A DNA stretch of 57,764 nt from CAZMCT01 sp964564785. Lineage in GTDB: Bacteria; Planctomycetota; Phycisphaerae; UBA1845; Fen-1342. The stretch lies in contig CAZMCT010000008.1 of NCBI GenBank assembly GCA_964564785.1, forward strand, positions 1-57,764, in the 5' to 3' direction. The notes beneath the pieces were generated by a model. The model was given only the letters and a program-made list of their open reading frames with translations, searched no databases and was not told the DNA's origin. This document shows positions 16,350 through 25,548 of this stretch, piece by piece (the first letter of the stretch is position 1; each line of letters opens with the position of its first letter). A program made the position numbers and the translations under genes.

Positions 16350-17291
16350 GTGCAGCCTCTGGCGCGCTATCTCGACCCTGAAGTGATCCAGCAGGTTTCG
16401 CGGCTGGACCTGCGAGCCCGCTTCATCGTCGAGGGCTTTCTAGCCGGGCTGCACAGTTCGCCGTTCGAGGGGTTTTCGGTCGAGTTCAGCGAGCACCGCA
16501 AGTACACCCAGGGCGACGACCCGCGGCTCATCGACTGGCGCGTCTTCGCCCGCACCGACCGACTCTACATTCGCAAGTACGCGGCCGAAACGCACCTGGC
16601 CTGCCACCTGCTCGTGGACGGCTCGGCCAGCATGGGCTACGTCGGCCTGCTGGGGCCGGCCATCGTCCGCGGCCGGGCGGCCGGTCCGTGGCCGCAGCCG
16701 GCAGCGAAGCTTGCTTACGCCGTGCATCTGGCGGCGGCGCTGGGCTACCTGGTGTTGCACCAGCAGGACTCGGTCGGGCTGGGTGTGATCGGCGAGGGGC
16801 TGCTGCGCTTCCTACCGGCCCGCGGGCGTCAATCGCACCTGATCGATCTGCTGGCGGCGCTGGCGGGCGTGGTGCCGCGCGGCCGAACCGGGCTGGCGCG
16901 GGGGGTGGCGGAGGCCCTGGCGCAGATCCATCATCGCGGGCTGGTCGTGCTGATCAGCGACCTGCTGACCGACACCGAGGCGGTGCTCGAGGCGCTACAC
17001 CACGTCCGCTTCCGCGGGCACGACCTCATCGTAATGCATGTGCTCGACGCGGCCGAGGTGCGGTTTCCGTTCGACGGGCGGCTGAAGCTGGAGGATCCGG
17101 AGACGGGCGAGTCGCTGGTGACGACGGGCGCGGCCGTGCGGGACCGCTACCTGGCGGCGCTGGGCGCGTGGCGCGAGGAATTGCGCACGCGGATCGCGCT
17201 GCTGAGGGCGGACTACGTGCCGCTGGACACGTCGCTGGCGTTCGACAAGGCGCTGGTGGAGTTTCTCGTGCAGCGCCGCAGGCGACGCTGA
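16350..17291 (+). CDS. DUF58 / von Willebrand-like domain protein
   Basis: 313 residues. EGFLAGLHSSPFEGFSVEFSEHR, GDDPRLIDWRVFARTDRLY and LLVDGSASMGY (a DxSxS MIDAS-like metal site) define the DUF58 family, whose members usually accompany MoxR AAA ATPases and membrane Bat-type proteins. Neither partner is adjacent here; both neighbours are unrelated. There is no signal peptide or transmembrane segment. The GTG at 16350 is preferred over the first in-frame ATG (16281), which lies in repeat DNA upstream of the TACAAT hexamer. Function unknown; a role with a MoxR chaperone elsewhere is the usual inference. Confidence 0.88.
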   Translation: MQPLARYLDPEVIQQVSRLDLRARFIVEGFLAGLHSSPFEGFSVEFSEHRKYTQGDDPRLIDWRVFARTDRLYIRKYAAETHLACHLLVDGSASMGYVGLLGPAIVRGRAAGPWPQPAAKLAYAVHLAAALGYLVLHQQDSVGLGVIGEGLLRFLPARGRQSHLIDLLAALAGVVPRGRTGLARGVAEALAQIHHRGLVVLISDLLTDTEAVLEALHHVRFRGHDLIVMHVLDAAEVRFPFDGRLKLEDPETGESLVTTGAAVRDRYLAALGAWREELRTRIALLRADYVPLDTSLAFDKALVEFLVQRRRRR

Positions 17292-17313
17292 GCGTCAGCG
17301 AGCGCAGACCCCC

Positions 17314-17470
17314 GTCATTCCCAACACGTCGCGGCGGCGAACGACGAGGAATCCGGCGTCGGATGCGAGAGGCTCCGCATCCCCGCGTGGTTGCGGCCGC
17401 CCCGCGCCGCGGGCTGGCTGCATCCTCGGCCGGATCCCTCGTCGCTGCGCTCCGCGGGCTGACAGCGCAG
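17314..17470 (+). repeat. GTCATTCCGA-family element, copy 3
   Basis: Begins GTCATTCCCAACACGTCGCG. Internal arms CGACGAGGAATCCGG (about 17341-17356) and CCGGATCCCTCGTCG (about 17441-17456) are complementary at 14 of 15 positions. An inner hairpin GGATGCG / CGCATCC lies between them. It fills the gap between the convergent DUF58 and oxidoreductase genes. Confidence 0.6.
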
Positions 17471-17522
17471 TCTGCTCCTCTCATTGACAGCAATGATCCG
17501 TGCGCCCACGCTCCACGATTCG

Positions 17523-19136
17523 CTATTCGCTGCTGCACTCCAGGATCTGTCCCTCCGCCCGCAGGCGCGCGGCCAGTAGCGCATAGTCCACGTCCTGCAC
17601 CGCCACCCCCGCGTCGAGCGCCTGCGCCGCCGCCGTCGCGGCCGAGTGGGCGAGGACCATGAACACCGGCTCCATGCGGATCGAGCCGTAGGCGATGTGC
17701 GAGGCGGACAGGCACACGGGCACGAGCAAGTTCGTGCACTCTTGCCGGCGCGGCACGATGGCGTGGTAGTCGATCGGGTAGGGAGCGAATCCGCCGACCT
17801 GCACGTCGCCCTCGTTGCGGACGAAGCCGCGGGCGTCGACGTAGCGCTGCACGTTGTGCGAGTCCATGGTGTACGCGGCCAGTCCGACGGGTTTGTCAGC
17901 CGTCGCGCGGCCCTGGCAGTTGTGCTGCGTCATGACGTACGCGCCGACCAGCCGGCGGGCTTCGCGGATGTAGAGTTGGTGCGGCCAGTTGTCGTTGTCC
18001 ACGAACTCGTCGCGCGCCGGCCCCCACGTCTGGAACGGCTGCCGGATTTCGGGCGGCACACGCGGATCGTGGGCCAGCGTCCACATCAGCCCCTGTTGCC
18101 AGGTGCGGTGCGCAGCCACGATTTGCTCCCGGGTCGCGTAATCCGCCGTCGGGTACGCATGGTTCATGCCGATATAGTCGGTCGAGATCGCGTGGTTGTT
18201 GTTCGTGTCGGTCTTGCGGTTCGGCAGCATCACCGGATGCCAGGGCACACGCCGGTCACCCGCGGCCAGGTTCCGCAGCAGCAACTCGTACTGCCGCGGG
18301 TCGTACTCCTCCGGCTTGGGCCATGGGCGGCGGTTCTCGGGCACGTCGGTCGTACAGAGGCGGAAGTTGTAGGCCTGGACGCGATGGTCGCCGGTGCCGT
18401 CGGGCGGCGGCGGGCCGGGCTCGATGCCGGGCAGCAGGCCGGAGCCGGGGTCGCCGGCGACCTGGTACGGATCGACGTCGCGGTCGAACTGGTGATGCGT
18501 CGCCTGCGCGACCTGCACGCCGTTGAGCGTCTCGCCGTACTTGTCGTTGCCCTCGCGGCCGACGGTGAATGTGCAGCCGGCGCCGGCCATGAGGTCGCCC
18601 TCGTAGGTCGCGTCGAGAAAGACGCGGCCCGCGAGGGCCCGGCCGGATTCCATCACGAGCCGCTCGATCTGCCGCCCGCGCATTTCCACGCCGCGGACGC
18701 GCCCGGACTCAGGCGGCGCGCCACGCATCGGCCGGCGGTCGAGTCGTTCGCCCAGGACAACCGGGACGCCGGCCTCGCGGACCCACTCGTTGAAGACCGC
18801 TTCGGCGACGTGCGGCTCGAACGTCCAGGCTTCGGGCTGGCCATACTTGGCGCCCACGCGGCGGTAGAACTCGCGCGCCAGCCCGCCGATCGCGGCCTTG
18901 TTGCCGATGTCGGTGGCGCCCAGGCCGCCGCTGCTCATGCCGCCGAGGTGCCGGCCGGGCTCGATCAGGATGACGGACTTGCCGAGCCGGGCGGCGTGGA
19001 CCGCGGCGGCGACGCCGGCCGAGGTGCCGCCGTAGACGACGAGGTCGTACCGGGGTGTGGCGGGCTGGCAGCCGGCGAGCAGTGAAAACGCGGCGAGCGC
19101 GGGCAGGGCGAGGCAACGAGCGGCGTCCGAAGTCAT
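17523..19136 (-). CDS. Secreted FAD-dependent oxidoreductase
   Basis: 537 residues. The N-terminal lipoprotein signal LAAFSLLAGC (Cys about residue 22) suggests it is membrane-anchored outside the cytoplasm. YDLVVYGGTSAGVAAAVHAAR is the Rossmann FAD-binding fingerprint, followed by IEPGRHLGGMSSGGLG. ATYEGDLMAGAG and the C-terminal HIAYGSIRMEPVFMVLAHSA match the FAD_oxidored (PF12831-type) family common in planctomycetes, which often acts on sugars or polyols. The substrate is unknown. The ATG at 19136 has GGAGG about 8 nt upstream. It is divergent from a sodium:solute symporter, which suggests the pair imports and oxidises one compound. Confidence 0.85.
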   Translation of the reverse strand: MTSDAARCLALPALAAFSLLAGCQPATPRYDLVVYGGTSAGVAAAVHAARLGKSVILIEPGRHLGGMSSGGLGATDIGNKAAIGGLAREFYRRVGAKYGQPEAWTFEPHVAEAVFNEWVREAGVPVVLGERLDRRPMRGAPPESGRVRGVEMRGRQIERLVMESGRALAGRVFLDATYEGDLMAGAGCTFTVGREGNDKYGETLNGVQVAQATHHQFDRDVDPYQVAGDPGSGLLPGIEPGPPPPDGTGDHRVQAYNFRLCTTDVPENRRPWPKPEEYDPRQYELLLRNLAAGDRRVPWHPVMLPNRKTDTNNNHAISTDYIGMNHAYPTADYATREQIVAAHRTWQQGLMWTLAHDPRVPPEIRQPFQTWGPARDEFVDNDNWPHQLYIREARRLVGAYVMTQHNCQGRATADKPVGLAAYTMDSHNVQRYVDARGFVRNEGDVQVGGFAPYPIDYHAIVPRRQECTNLLVPVCLSASHIAYGSIRMEPVFMVLAHSAATAAAQALDAGVAVQDVDYALLAARLRAEGQILECSSE

Positions 19137-19151
19137 AGCGCGGCCTCCGGT

Positions 19152-19186
19152 GAGGTGACAAGGTGACAAGGTAACAAAGTAACAAC
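19152..19186. repeat. Short tandem repeat of about 9-10 bp
   Basis: GAGGTGACAAGGTGACAAGG is followed by TAACAAAGTAACAACC, giving four imperfect units of AGGTGACA. It is located in the divergent control region between the oxidoreductase and the symporter. A related GACAAGGTGGCAAGG sits at about 52620-52634. Confidence 0.55.
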
Positions 19187-19349
19187 CGGTGGGCAGTCCC
19201 CGGGTCAGTGGGGCTGCCACCCGGCGGGGCGGGGGCTGTATGATGCGGGGCGACCACACACGCAGCACCAGGCCCGGCCGCGGGACGCGGCGACGGGCCG
19301 CGGCACTGCTGGCAGGGCGGTGTCACACGACCGCGTGCGGAGGCCGTAC

Positions 19350-20936
19350 ATGAGCCAATTCTCGCTCCTCGACGGTGGCATCGTCGGCCTGTACCTGCTG
19401 GCGACGATGGTCGCGGGGTTGATGATGCGGCGGTACGTCGGCCGGGTCGAGCACTTCCTGGTCGCGGGCCGCGAGATGAACGTGTACCTGGGGATCGCGT
19501 CGCTGGCGGCGACCGAGTTCGGGATCGTCACGTGCATGTACACGGCCCAGAACGCGTACAAGTACGGGTTTGCCGGCGCGATTCCCGGCCTGACGAACGT
19601 CGTCGCGATGTTCCTGGTGGGTTACACGGGCTTCGGCATCAAGCCGCTACGCGAGTCGGGCGTCATCACGATCCCGGAGCTGTTCGAGCAGCGCTACGGG
19701 AAGTTCGTCCGCTGGCTGTCCGGCGTCGTGATCGTGTTGGGCGGCCTGCTGAACATGGGCGTCTTCCTGCGCATGGGCGGCCAGTTCCTGGTGGTCTGCT
19801 GCGGCCTGAACCTGCGATATCTCGAGATCACCATGACGGCCCTGCTGGTGGCCGTCGCGATCTACACGATCGTGGGCGGCATGCTCTCCGTGCTGGTGAC
19901 CGACTTCGTGCAGTTCGTCGTCATGGGCGTCGGGCTGATCGCGGTCAGCGTGCTGGTCCTCGTCCAGGTCGGCTGGACCCCGATTGTCACCGCCCTCGAA
20001 GCCCAGCGCGGCCCCGGCGCGTTCAACCCCTTCGCCAACCCCGACCTCGGCTGGGCGTTCGTCGTTTCCCAATCCCTCACCAGCCTCGCCGCCGTCCTGA
20101 CCTGGCAGCCCGTCATCGCGCGCGTGCTCGCGGCCAAGGACTCACGCACCGGCCGCAAGGTCTACACGCGCACCTCGTTTTTCTTCATCGCCCGCTGGAT
20201 GCTGCCCGGATTGTGGGCCCTCGGGGCACTCGCCGCCGTCCACGTGACACCCGAAATCCTCGACGACATCGCCCGCCGCATGGGCGAGAAGGACGGCTCG
20301 CTGTTCGCGATGCCGTACTTCCTCGGGTTGACCGTGCCGAGCGGCCTGATGGGGATTCTGGTGGCCGCGATGCTCGCCGCCGACATGTCCACCGACTCCT
20401 CGTACATGCTGACCTGGGGCAGCGTCATCTACAACGACGTCCTCGCGCCGTTCCGCCGCCGCCGCTTGTCGGAGCGGGCCGGGATTCTGTGGAACCGCTT
20501 CATCGTGGCCGCGATCGGCCTGTTCCTGCTCTTCTGGGGGCTGTGGTACAAGCTCGAGGGCGACCTGTGGGCCTACCTCCAGCTCACCGGCACGATCTAC
20601 CTCGCCGCGATGTCGATCCTGCTCATCGCCTGCTGCTACTGGCGCGGGGCCAATAGCTGGGGTGCCGTCGCGGCGATCGTCGTCGGCGCCGCCCTGCCCG
20701 TGGCCGGCCTGGCGCTGAACAAGCTGGTCCAGTACCCGGTTCTCGACGCGGCCGGCCAAGTGGTGCTGAATAACGGTATCCCCCGTACGGTCGGCTGGAC
20801 CACCCGCCATGTCGGGGACCACTGGGCCAACATCGGCACGTATGCCGCCACCGCGCTGGCCATGGTCATCGGGTCCGTGCTCCGGAACGCGTGCGTGCGG
20901 CCGGCCGGCGCCCGTCCCCCGGAGGTGCGCCCATGA
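19350..20936 (+). CDS. Sodium:solute symporter family transporter
   Basis: 528 residues with about 13 predicted membrane helices, the expected size of the SSS family. Typical segments are FLVAGREMNVYLGIASLAATEFG near residue 30, RYGKFVRWLSG, GGMLSVLVTDFVQFVVM, and the LTSLAAVLTWQPVIARVLAAKD region. Na+ would drive uptake of a sugar, polyol or carboxylate; the substrate cannot be read from sequence. CGGAGG at 19339-19344 precedes the ATG at 19350. The stop overlaps the start of a 55-residue membrane protein by ATGA, and the gene is divergent from a FAD oxidoreductase. Confidence 0.92.
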   Translation: MSQFSLLDGGIVGLYLLATMVAGLMMRRYVGRVEHFLVAGREMNVYLGIASLAATEFGIVTCMYTAQNAYKYGFAGAIPGLTNVVAMFLVGYTGFGIKPLRESGVITIPELFEQRYGKFVRWLSGVVIVLGGLLNMGVFLRMGGQFLVVCCGLNLRYLEITMTALLVAVAIYTIVGGMLSVLVTDFVQFVVMGVGLIAVSVLVLVQVGWTPIVTALEAQRGPGAFNPFANPDLGWAFVVSQSLTSLAAVLTWQPVIARVLAAKDSRTGRKVYTRTSFFFIARWMLPGLWALGALAAVHVTPEILDDIARRMGEKDGSLFAMPYFLGLTVPSGLMGILVAAMLAADMSTDSSYMLTWGSVIYNDVLAPFRRRRLSERAGILWNRFIVAAIGLFLLFWGLWYKLEGDLWAYLQLTGTIYLAAMSILLIACCYWRGANSWGAVAAIVVGAALPVAGLALNKLVQYPVLDAAGQVVLNNGIPRTVGWTTRHVGDHWANIGTYAATALAMVIGSVLRNACVRPAGARPPEVRP

Positions 20937-21100
20937 TCCTCTTGGCCGTTCCCGCCGGCTTGGCCTGGTTCTGGGGCCTGCTGCTGGCGGCGTGCCTGAT
21001 CTGGTACTCGACCGTCACCATCTACGTCGCGATCCGCGGGGTGCTCGACATCCGCGGGATGCTGCGGCGGCTCTCGGGGCAGACGACACCAGACCACTGA
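20933..21100 (+). CDS. Small membrane protein coupled to the symporter
   Basis: 55 residues (MILLAVPAGLAWFWGLLLAA, then a helix reaching about residue 35, then IRGVLDIRGMLRRLSGQ). One or two short membrane helices are followed by a basic amphipathic tail. The ATG overlaps the symporter stop in ATGA, with CCGGAGG about 9 nt upstream, so translation is probably coupled. Small subunits beside sodium symporters are known in several transporter types, so a subunit or regulator is likely. I do not recognise the family. Confidence 0.7.
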   Translation: MILLAVPAGLAWFWGLLLAACLIWYSTVTIYVAIRGVLDIRGMLRRLSGQTTPDH

Positions 21101-21474
21101 CGCGGCTGCGGTCGGCCGCCCGGTTGACGCCCGGCCGTAGGATTCGATGGGCAGCGCCTGGGCCGCGGTCAACCCGCGCACGGGGAACATCGATCGGAGC
21201 CGAGGTCGGACGTGAGGTCGGCCCGCGGCGCCCGGCCCACCCGGATGCAGGGAGCCCTCCCGGAAGAATGTGGACGCGAAGGTCAGGTTGCGAAAGCGCG
21301 CCCCGGGCACTACACTGCGACCCGTTTTTGGGTATGGAGGCACCATACCGGGCTTCATTCATCCATCCAGGTCGGAGTGTGCGACGTGTGAGTCTGGATG
21401 GCTGTGCGGCGGCGATTGCGCCCGCACGGCGGGTCGGCCGGAAGTAAGGGCCGCCCGGATCGAAGGAGAAACGG
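21101..21474. other. Secretin leader and upstream region
   Basis: 374 bp. It contains the promoter at 21288-21316, a hairpin at 21331-21349 (GGTATGG, 5-nt loop, CCATACC), and a wider inverted pair CCATCCAG / CTGGATGG at about 21361-21408. A 37-codon frame from ATG 21334 to 21447 lies within this leader but has no ribosome site and is not called. Confidence 0.5.
21288..21316 (+). promoter_or_regulatory. Sigma-70-type promoter of the secretin operon
   Basis: TTGCGA (21288-21293), a 17-nt spacer, then TACACT (21311-21316). Transcription would begin near 21323, giving a leader of about 150 nt that includes two inverted repeats. Confidence 0.55.
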
Positions 21475-24441
21475 ATGCTGGCGGCGAGATTGTCGAGTGC
21501 GTTGGTCCTGCTGTTGGTGCTGGCCGAAACGCCGCTCGCGAGCGCGCAGAGCGCAGAGCTGCGGACGGCCATGGACTTGTACGCGCGGCAGGAGTATGCG
21601 GCGGCACAGGAGGCGCTGCTCAAGATCGACCCGGCTGCGCTGAGCGAAGCCGAGCGGACGGAGCTCGACGCCCTGCTGAAGCGCGTGCGCGAGGCCCGCT
21701 TGGCCAGCGAGCGGGCCGCGCAGGATATGGCGGCCGCGGACAAGGCCTACGAGGCGGGGGACTGGGACGCGGCCGACCGTCTGTACGCGGCGGTACAAAC
21801 GAACGAATTTGCGCCGGCCGCTGTTCGCCAGCGGGCCGCAGAGCAGCGCGAGCGCATTGCGGAAAAAAAGCGGCTGGCCGAGGCCGCCCGGCCGCAGGGC
21901 GGCGTTCAGCCGCAGGAGCAGCCGCCGCGGGCCGAGCCTGTTTCGCCTCCACTTCCGCCTCCGCCCGCGGTTCGGGCCGAGCCGCCCGCGGAGCCGGGGC
22001 CGCCGCCGGCCGAGGGTCCGCGGGCGATGACGCCGGCGGACGAATTGCGGCTGCGGAACGACCTTTTGTGGCAGCGGGCAGTAGCGCAATCGGAGGCGCA
22101 GGCAAGCGCGGCACGGGCGGCGATCAACGCGCGGGATTTCGCGGTCGCGCGTCAGCACGCGGCGACGGCGCTGCAACTGGTGGAAGCGGCGGCGGCGTAC
22201 GCGGAGCCGGTCGCGAAGTATGAGGCGGCGCGGGCGGCCGCAGTGGCGCTCCAAGAAGAGCTGGAGCGGGAGGCGGGGGCCTACGCGCAGGAGCAGGCGG
22301 CTCGGGAGCGGGAGGAGGTGGCGCGGAGGGTGTTGGACACCGAGGCGCGGATCCGGGCGGCCCGCGAGGAGAAGGTGGCCCAACTGTTCAGCGTTGCGGA
22401 GCAGTTGAAACGTGAACGGCGGTTTGAAGAGGCGGCGGAGGCGTTGCGCGAGATTCTGCGGCTCGATCCGAACAACGCGCGGGCCACATATGAGCTGACC
22501 TGGGCCGAGGACTTTGCGTCGTTCAGTGCGCAGTCGCAGTGGCAGAACGACAAGCAGGTCCAACAGCGGAACGCGCTTCAGAAGGCCAGCGATGCGCTGG
22601 TGCCTTGGGATGTGGACGTGATGTATCCGCGGAACTGGCAGGAGATCACGGTCCGGCGTGAGCGGGCGGGCCTGGCCACCGGGCAGAGCTTCGGCGACCT
22701 GGAGTTGACGCGGCAGATGGATACGACGCTGCCCGAAGTGCGGTTCGAGGAGACGCCGTTCGAGCAGGTGGTCCAGTTCCTGGACGAGATGACGAAGATA
22801 AACCTGTCGGTCGACTGGACCGACCTGGTGGACAACGGGATCGAGCGCGAAGCGCCGGTGACGCTCCAGTTGTCGGGCGTGTCGTTCCGGACGGTGCTGA
22901 ACGAGGTGCTCTCGCAGGTGGGGGGCGACGTGCAGCTCGCGTTCGCCGTCGGCGACGGCCTGTTGCGGGTGGCGACGAAGGAGAAGCTGGACCGCGACAA
23001 GGTCGTGCTGATCTACGATATTCGGGACCTGCTGGTGCGGGTACCGCGGGCCTCGCGGCAGAGCGCGTTCGACGTGACGCAGGGCATGGGGCAGGGCGGC
23101 GGCGCGGGCGGGGGAGGCGGAGGTATGTTCCAGCAGGGCCAGCAGCAGCAGCAGCAGCAGGACGATTACAACCGCGGCGGCCAGGGCGTGCAGCAGAACC
23201 CGCTGGCCGAGCAGATCATGGAGATCATCCGCCAGACGGTAGAGCCGGATTCGTGGCGCGAGAACGGGGCGGGCGACGCCTCGCTGCGCGAGCTGAACGG
23301 TCAGCTCATTATCTACAACACGTCGGATGCACACCGGCAGGTCGCGGACCTGCTGGGGCAGTTGCGGGCGACGCGAGCCCTACAGATCAGTGTCGAGACG
23401 CGTTTCCTGAACGTGACCAACAACTTCCTGGAGCAGTTCGGCGTCGACCTGGACTTCGTGTTCAACGCGAGCAACGCCGGTTACGACCAGGCTCAGGGGC
23501 CGTCCGGCGTGCTGACCGACCCGGCCACGGGGGCCGTGATTCTGATCCCCCGCGACTACTCGCGGATCGGCGTGTATCCCTCGGTTCCGGGCTTCGGGCA
23601 ACCCCTGGTGCCGGGGACGCCGCCCAACCAGCCCTACGGCCAAGCGGGATTCGTGCCCGCCCAGAGCGGTGGGGCGACGCTGTCCGACATGACGCCGATT
23701 TCCGCCCAGCAGGGCTCGCTCTCGCTGGCCACGCCGACCGTTGGCACGGGTGTACCGGGCTCGTTCGGCACGCAGGCGAACCTGACGCCGGCGCTGAACA
23801 TCGCCGGTTCGTTCCTCGACAATTTGCAGGTCGACTTCCTGATCCGGGCCACGCAGGCCAACAGCCGCTCCAGCATCGTGCAGGCCCCGCGGCTGGTGCT
23901 CTTCAACGGCCAGGCCTCGAGCATCTCGGTCGGCCGTTCGCGCGATTACGTGTCGAGCCTGGAGCCGCGACTGGCCGAAGGCGCGGTCGGTTTCGAACCG
24001 GTCATTGACCAGGCCGACAGCGGCGTGTCCATGTGGGTGGAGGGCACGATCAGCGCGGATCGGCGCTACGTGACTTTGACGCTACAGGTTCAGCAGCGTG
24101 ACGAGCCGACCTTCGAGCGGTTCGAGGTGCAGCGGGCGAGCGGCAATTCGCCGGGGGCGTACATCCTGCTGCCGGACCAGGGCTTCATCACGCTCGAGAC
24201 GACGGTGTCAATCCCCGACGGCGGCACGGTGCTGCTGGGCGGGGTCAAGCAGGCGGGTGAGATTGAGGTCGAGGCCGGCGTGCCGATCCTGAGCAAGGTG
24301 CCGGTACTCAAGCGGGCCTTCACCAACCAGACCACCATCAAGGACACCCGCACGCTGCTGGTCCTGGTCAAGAGCAAGATCATCATTCAGAAGGAGGCCG
24401 AGGAAGAGGCGTTCCCCGGCTTCACGAGCACGGGCGCGTAA
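21475..24441 (+). CDS. Secretin (type II/III secretion or type IV pilus outer-membrane channel family)
   Basis: 988 residues. A signal peptide (to about residue 25, PLASAQS) is followed by a TPR-like/coiled-coil, Ala-Glu-rich region to about residue 340. Secretin N-domains follow (VRFEETPFEQVVQFLDEMTKINLSVDW and later LNGQLIIYNTSDAHRQVADLLGQL), then the C-terminal secretin core (SRSSIVQAPRLVLFNGQASSISVG; TVSIPDGGTVLLGG; VPVLKRAF). A Gly-rich stretch and a glutamine run encoded by CAG repeats (about residues 540-565) form a linker. GGAGAAACGG fixes the ATG at 21475. Such large secretins with long helical N-termini are common in planctomycetes. The export substrate is unknown, and no other secretion genes are next to it. 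Confidence 0.9.
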   Translation: MLAARLSSALVLLLVLAETPLASAQSAELRTAMDLYARQEYAAAQEALLKIDPAALSEAERTELDALLKRVREARLASERAAQDMAAADKAYEAGDWDAADRLYAAVQTNEFAPAAVRQRAAEQRERIAEKKRLAEAARPQGGVQPQEQPPRAEPVSPPLPPPPAVRAEPPAEPGPPPAEGPRAMTPADELRLRNDLLWQRAVAQSEAQASAARAAINARDFAVARQHAATALQLVEAAAAYAEPVAKYEAARAAAVALQEELEREAGAYAQEQAAREREEVARRVLDTEARIRAAREEKVAQLFSVAEQLKRERRFEEAAEALREILRLDPNNARATYELTWAEDFASFSAQSQWQNDKQVQQRNALQKASDALVPWDVDVMYPRNWQEITVRRERAGLATGQSFGDLELTRQMDTTLPEVRFEETPFEQVVQFLDEMTKINLSVDWTDLVDNGIEREAPVTLQLSGVSFRTVLNEVLSQVGGDVQLAFAVGDGLLRVATKEKLDRDKVVLIYDIRDLLVRVPRASRQSAFDVTQGMGQGGGAGGGGGGMFQQGQQQQQQQDDYNRGGQGVQQNPLAEQIMEIIRQTVEPDSWRENGAGDASLRELNGQLIIYNTSDAHRQVADLLGQLRATRALQISVETRFLNVTNNFLEQFGVDLDFVFNASNAGYDQAQGPSGVLTDPATGAVILIPRDYSRIGVYPSVPGFGQPLVPGTPPNQPYGQAGFVPAQSGGATLSDMTPISAQQGSLSLATPTVGTGVPGSFGTQANLTPALNIAGSFLDNLQVDFLIRATQANSRSSIVQAPRLVLFNGQASSISVGRSRDYVSSLEPRLAEGAVGFEPVIDQADSGVSMWVEGTISADRRYVTLTLQVQQRDEPTFERFEVQRASGNSPGAYILLPDQGFITLETTVSIPDGGTVLLGGVKQAGEIEVEAGVPILSKVPVLKRAFTNQTTIKDTRTLLVLVKSKIIIQKEAEEEAFPGFTSTGA

Positions 24442-24450
24442 GCCGCCGCC

Positions 24451-25404
24451 GTGCGATACCTGCTTCCCAGGCTGTTCTGCCCGCCGGGCCGCCTGCGGCG
24501 GGCATTGCTTTGCGCCGGGCTCTGCGCCGCCGCCGCGCCGGCCGCCGGCCGAGCCGAGCAGCCGCCGCGGCTCGGCCCGGTCGCTTTTCAACCCGGGGTG
24601 CGCATCGACTGGGAGGCGCGCGAGGTGCTCGTCGATGCCCGCGTTGTCCTGCGCCGCGGCGCGCTCGAGTTCTTCGCTTGTTGGCCGGGCAAGGAACATG
24701 AGAGCATCCTGCGCATCGAGGCTCACGCCGCGCACGTATACATGGCGCTGGGTTTGCTCGGCGTGCTCCCGGGCCACCCGCCCGCGCCGGACCCCCAAAC
24801 CGGCGAGTTCGGCGACCCGACCGGCGACCTTGTCGACATCGGCATCCGCTGGATCGCGGAGGGACGCGAGCGTTCGGCCGAAGCGTGCGACTGGCTGCGC
24901 GAGGTGGAATACGGTCGGGCGCCGTTGCCGCGGCCCTGGGTGTTCTCGGGCTCGCTGCGGCTGCCCGACGGCGGACTGGCGTGCGAGCTGAGCGGGGTGG
25001 GCGTGGCGCTGGTCGATTTCCCCGACAGCCTGATCAGCTATTCGCGCCGGTTTCCGAGCCGGTACGGCGCGCTGTGGGCCGAGGCCCGCAGTGAGGCGAT
25101 CCCGCCGGAAGGGACGGCCGCATGCCTGGTGCTGCGGCCGGCGCAGCCGCGGCGTTACGACGTGCGACTGGATTTTCGCGGCGACCTGTACGTGGGCCTG
25201 GCGGGGCAGGAGCTGTCGCGGTACTGCACACCGGTCGACCTGGCTGACCTGCTGCGGCTGGCCGGCCGGCTCGGCGCGGGATACTCTCCGGTAGTCGTCG
25301 TGGACGGTGCGCTGGACGCGGACGTGCGTCGCGTGCGGGAAATGCTGCGAAGTGTGCCGCAAGTCCGATGGCAGACAAGCGCCGCCGCGGCACGGAGCCG
25401 ATGA
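24451..25404 (+). CDS. YdjY-domain protein, secreted
   Basis: 317 residues with a signal peptide (CAGLCAAAAPAAGRAEQ). The block ALEFFACWPGKEHESIL through VYMALGLLGVLPGHP matches the YdjY domain, found in planctomycete secreted proteins. The last 80 residues (YVGLAGQELSRYCTPVDLAD, then VVVVDGALDADVRRVREML) resemble the periplasmic fold of ExbD/TolR, which is my inference. The GTG at 24451 lies 9 nt after the secretin stop, so the two form an operon. Function unknown; the context suggests an envelope role with the secretin. Confidence 0.75.
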   Translation: MRYLLPRLFCPPGRLRRALLCAGLCAAAAPAAGRAEQPPRLGPVAFQPGVRIDWEAREVLVDARVVLRRGALEFFACWPGKEHESILRIEAHAAHVYMALGLLGVLPGHPPAPDPQTGEFGDPTGDLVDIGIRWIAEGRERSAEACDWLREVEYGRAPLPRPWVFSGSLRLPDGGLACELSGVGVALVDFPDSLISYSRRFPSRYGALWAEARSEAIPPEGTAACLVLRPAQPRRYDVRLDFRGDLYVGLAGQELSRYCTPVDLADLLRLAGRLGAGYSPVVVVDGALDADVRRVREMLRSVPQVRWQTSAAAARSR

Positions 25405-25548
25405 AGCACCGCGGTCAGCACGGTTCATCGGCGCGGTGATGGTGTTGGCGCAGCGCATTGCGTCCGTGCGGCTTGAAGCTCGGCCTGTGGCCGTGGCGCA
25501 CGGCAAGGCGCTCGCCACGGTGGACGCCGCGGAGCGAGGAGCAACACG

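Noticed and set aside
21334..21447. 37-codon upstream ORF in the secretin leader
   Set aside because: Its ATG is inside a hairpin and has no ribosome site. The sequence has no recognisable character.
21355..23334. Long minus-strand open frame opposite the secretin
   Set aside because: Leu/Arg-rich with no motif. The secretin on the plus strand has full family motifs.
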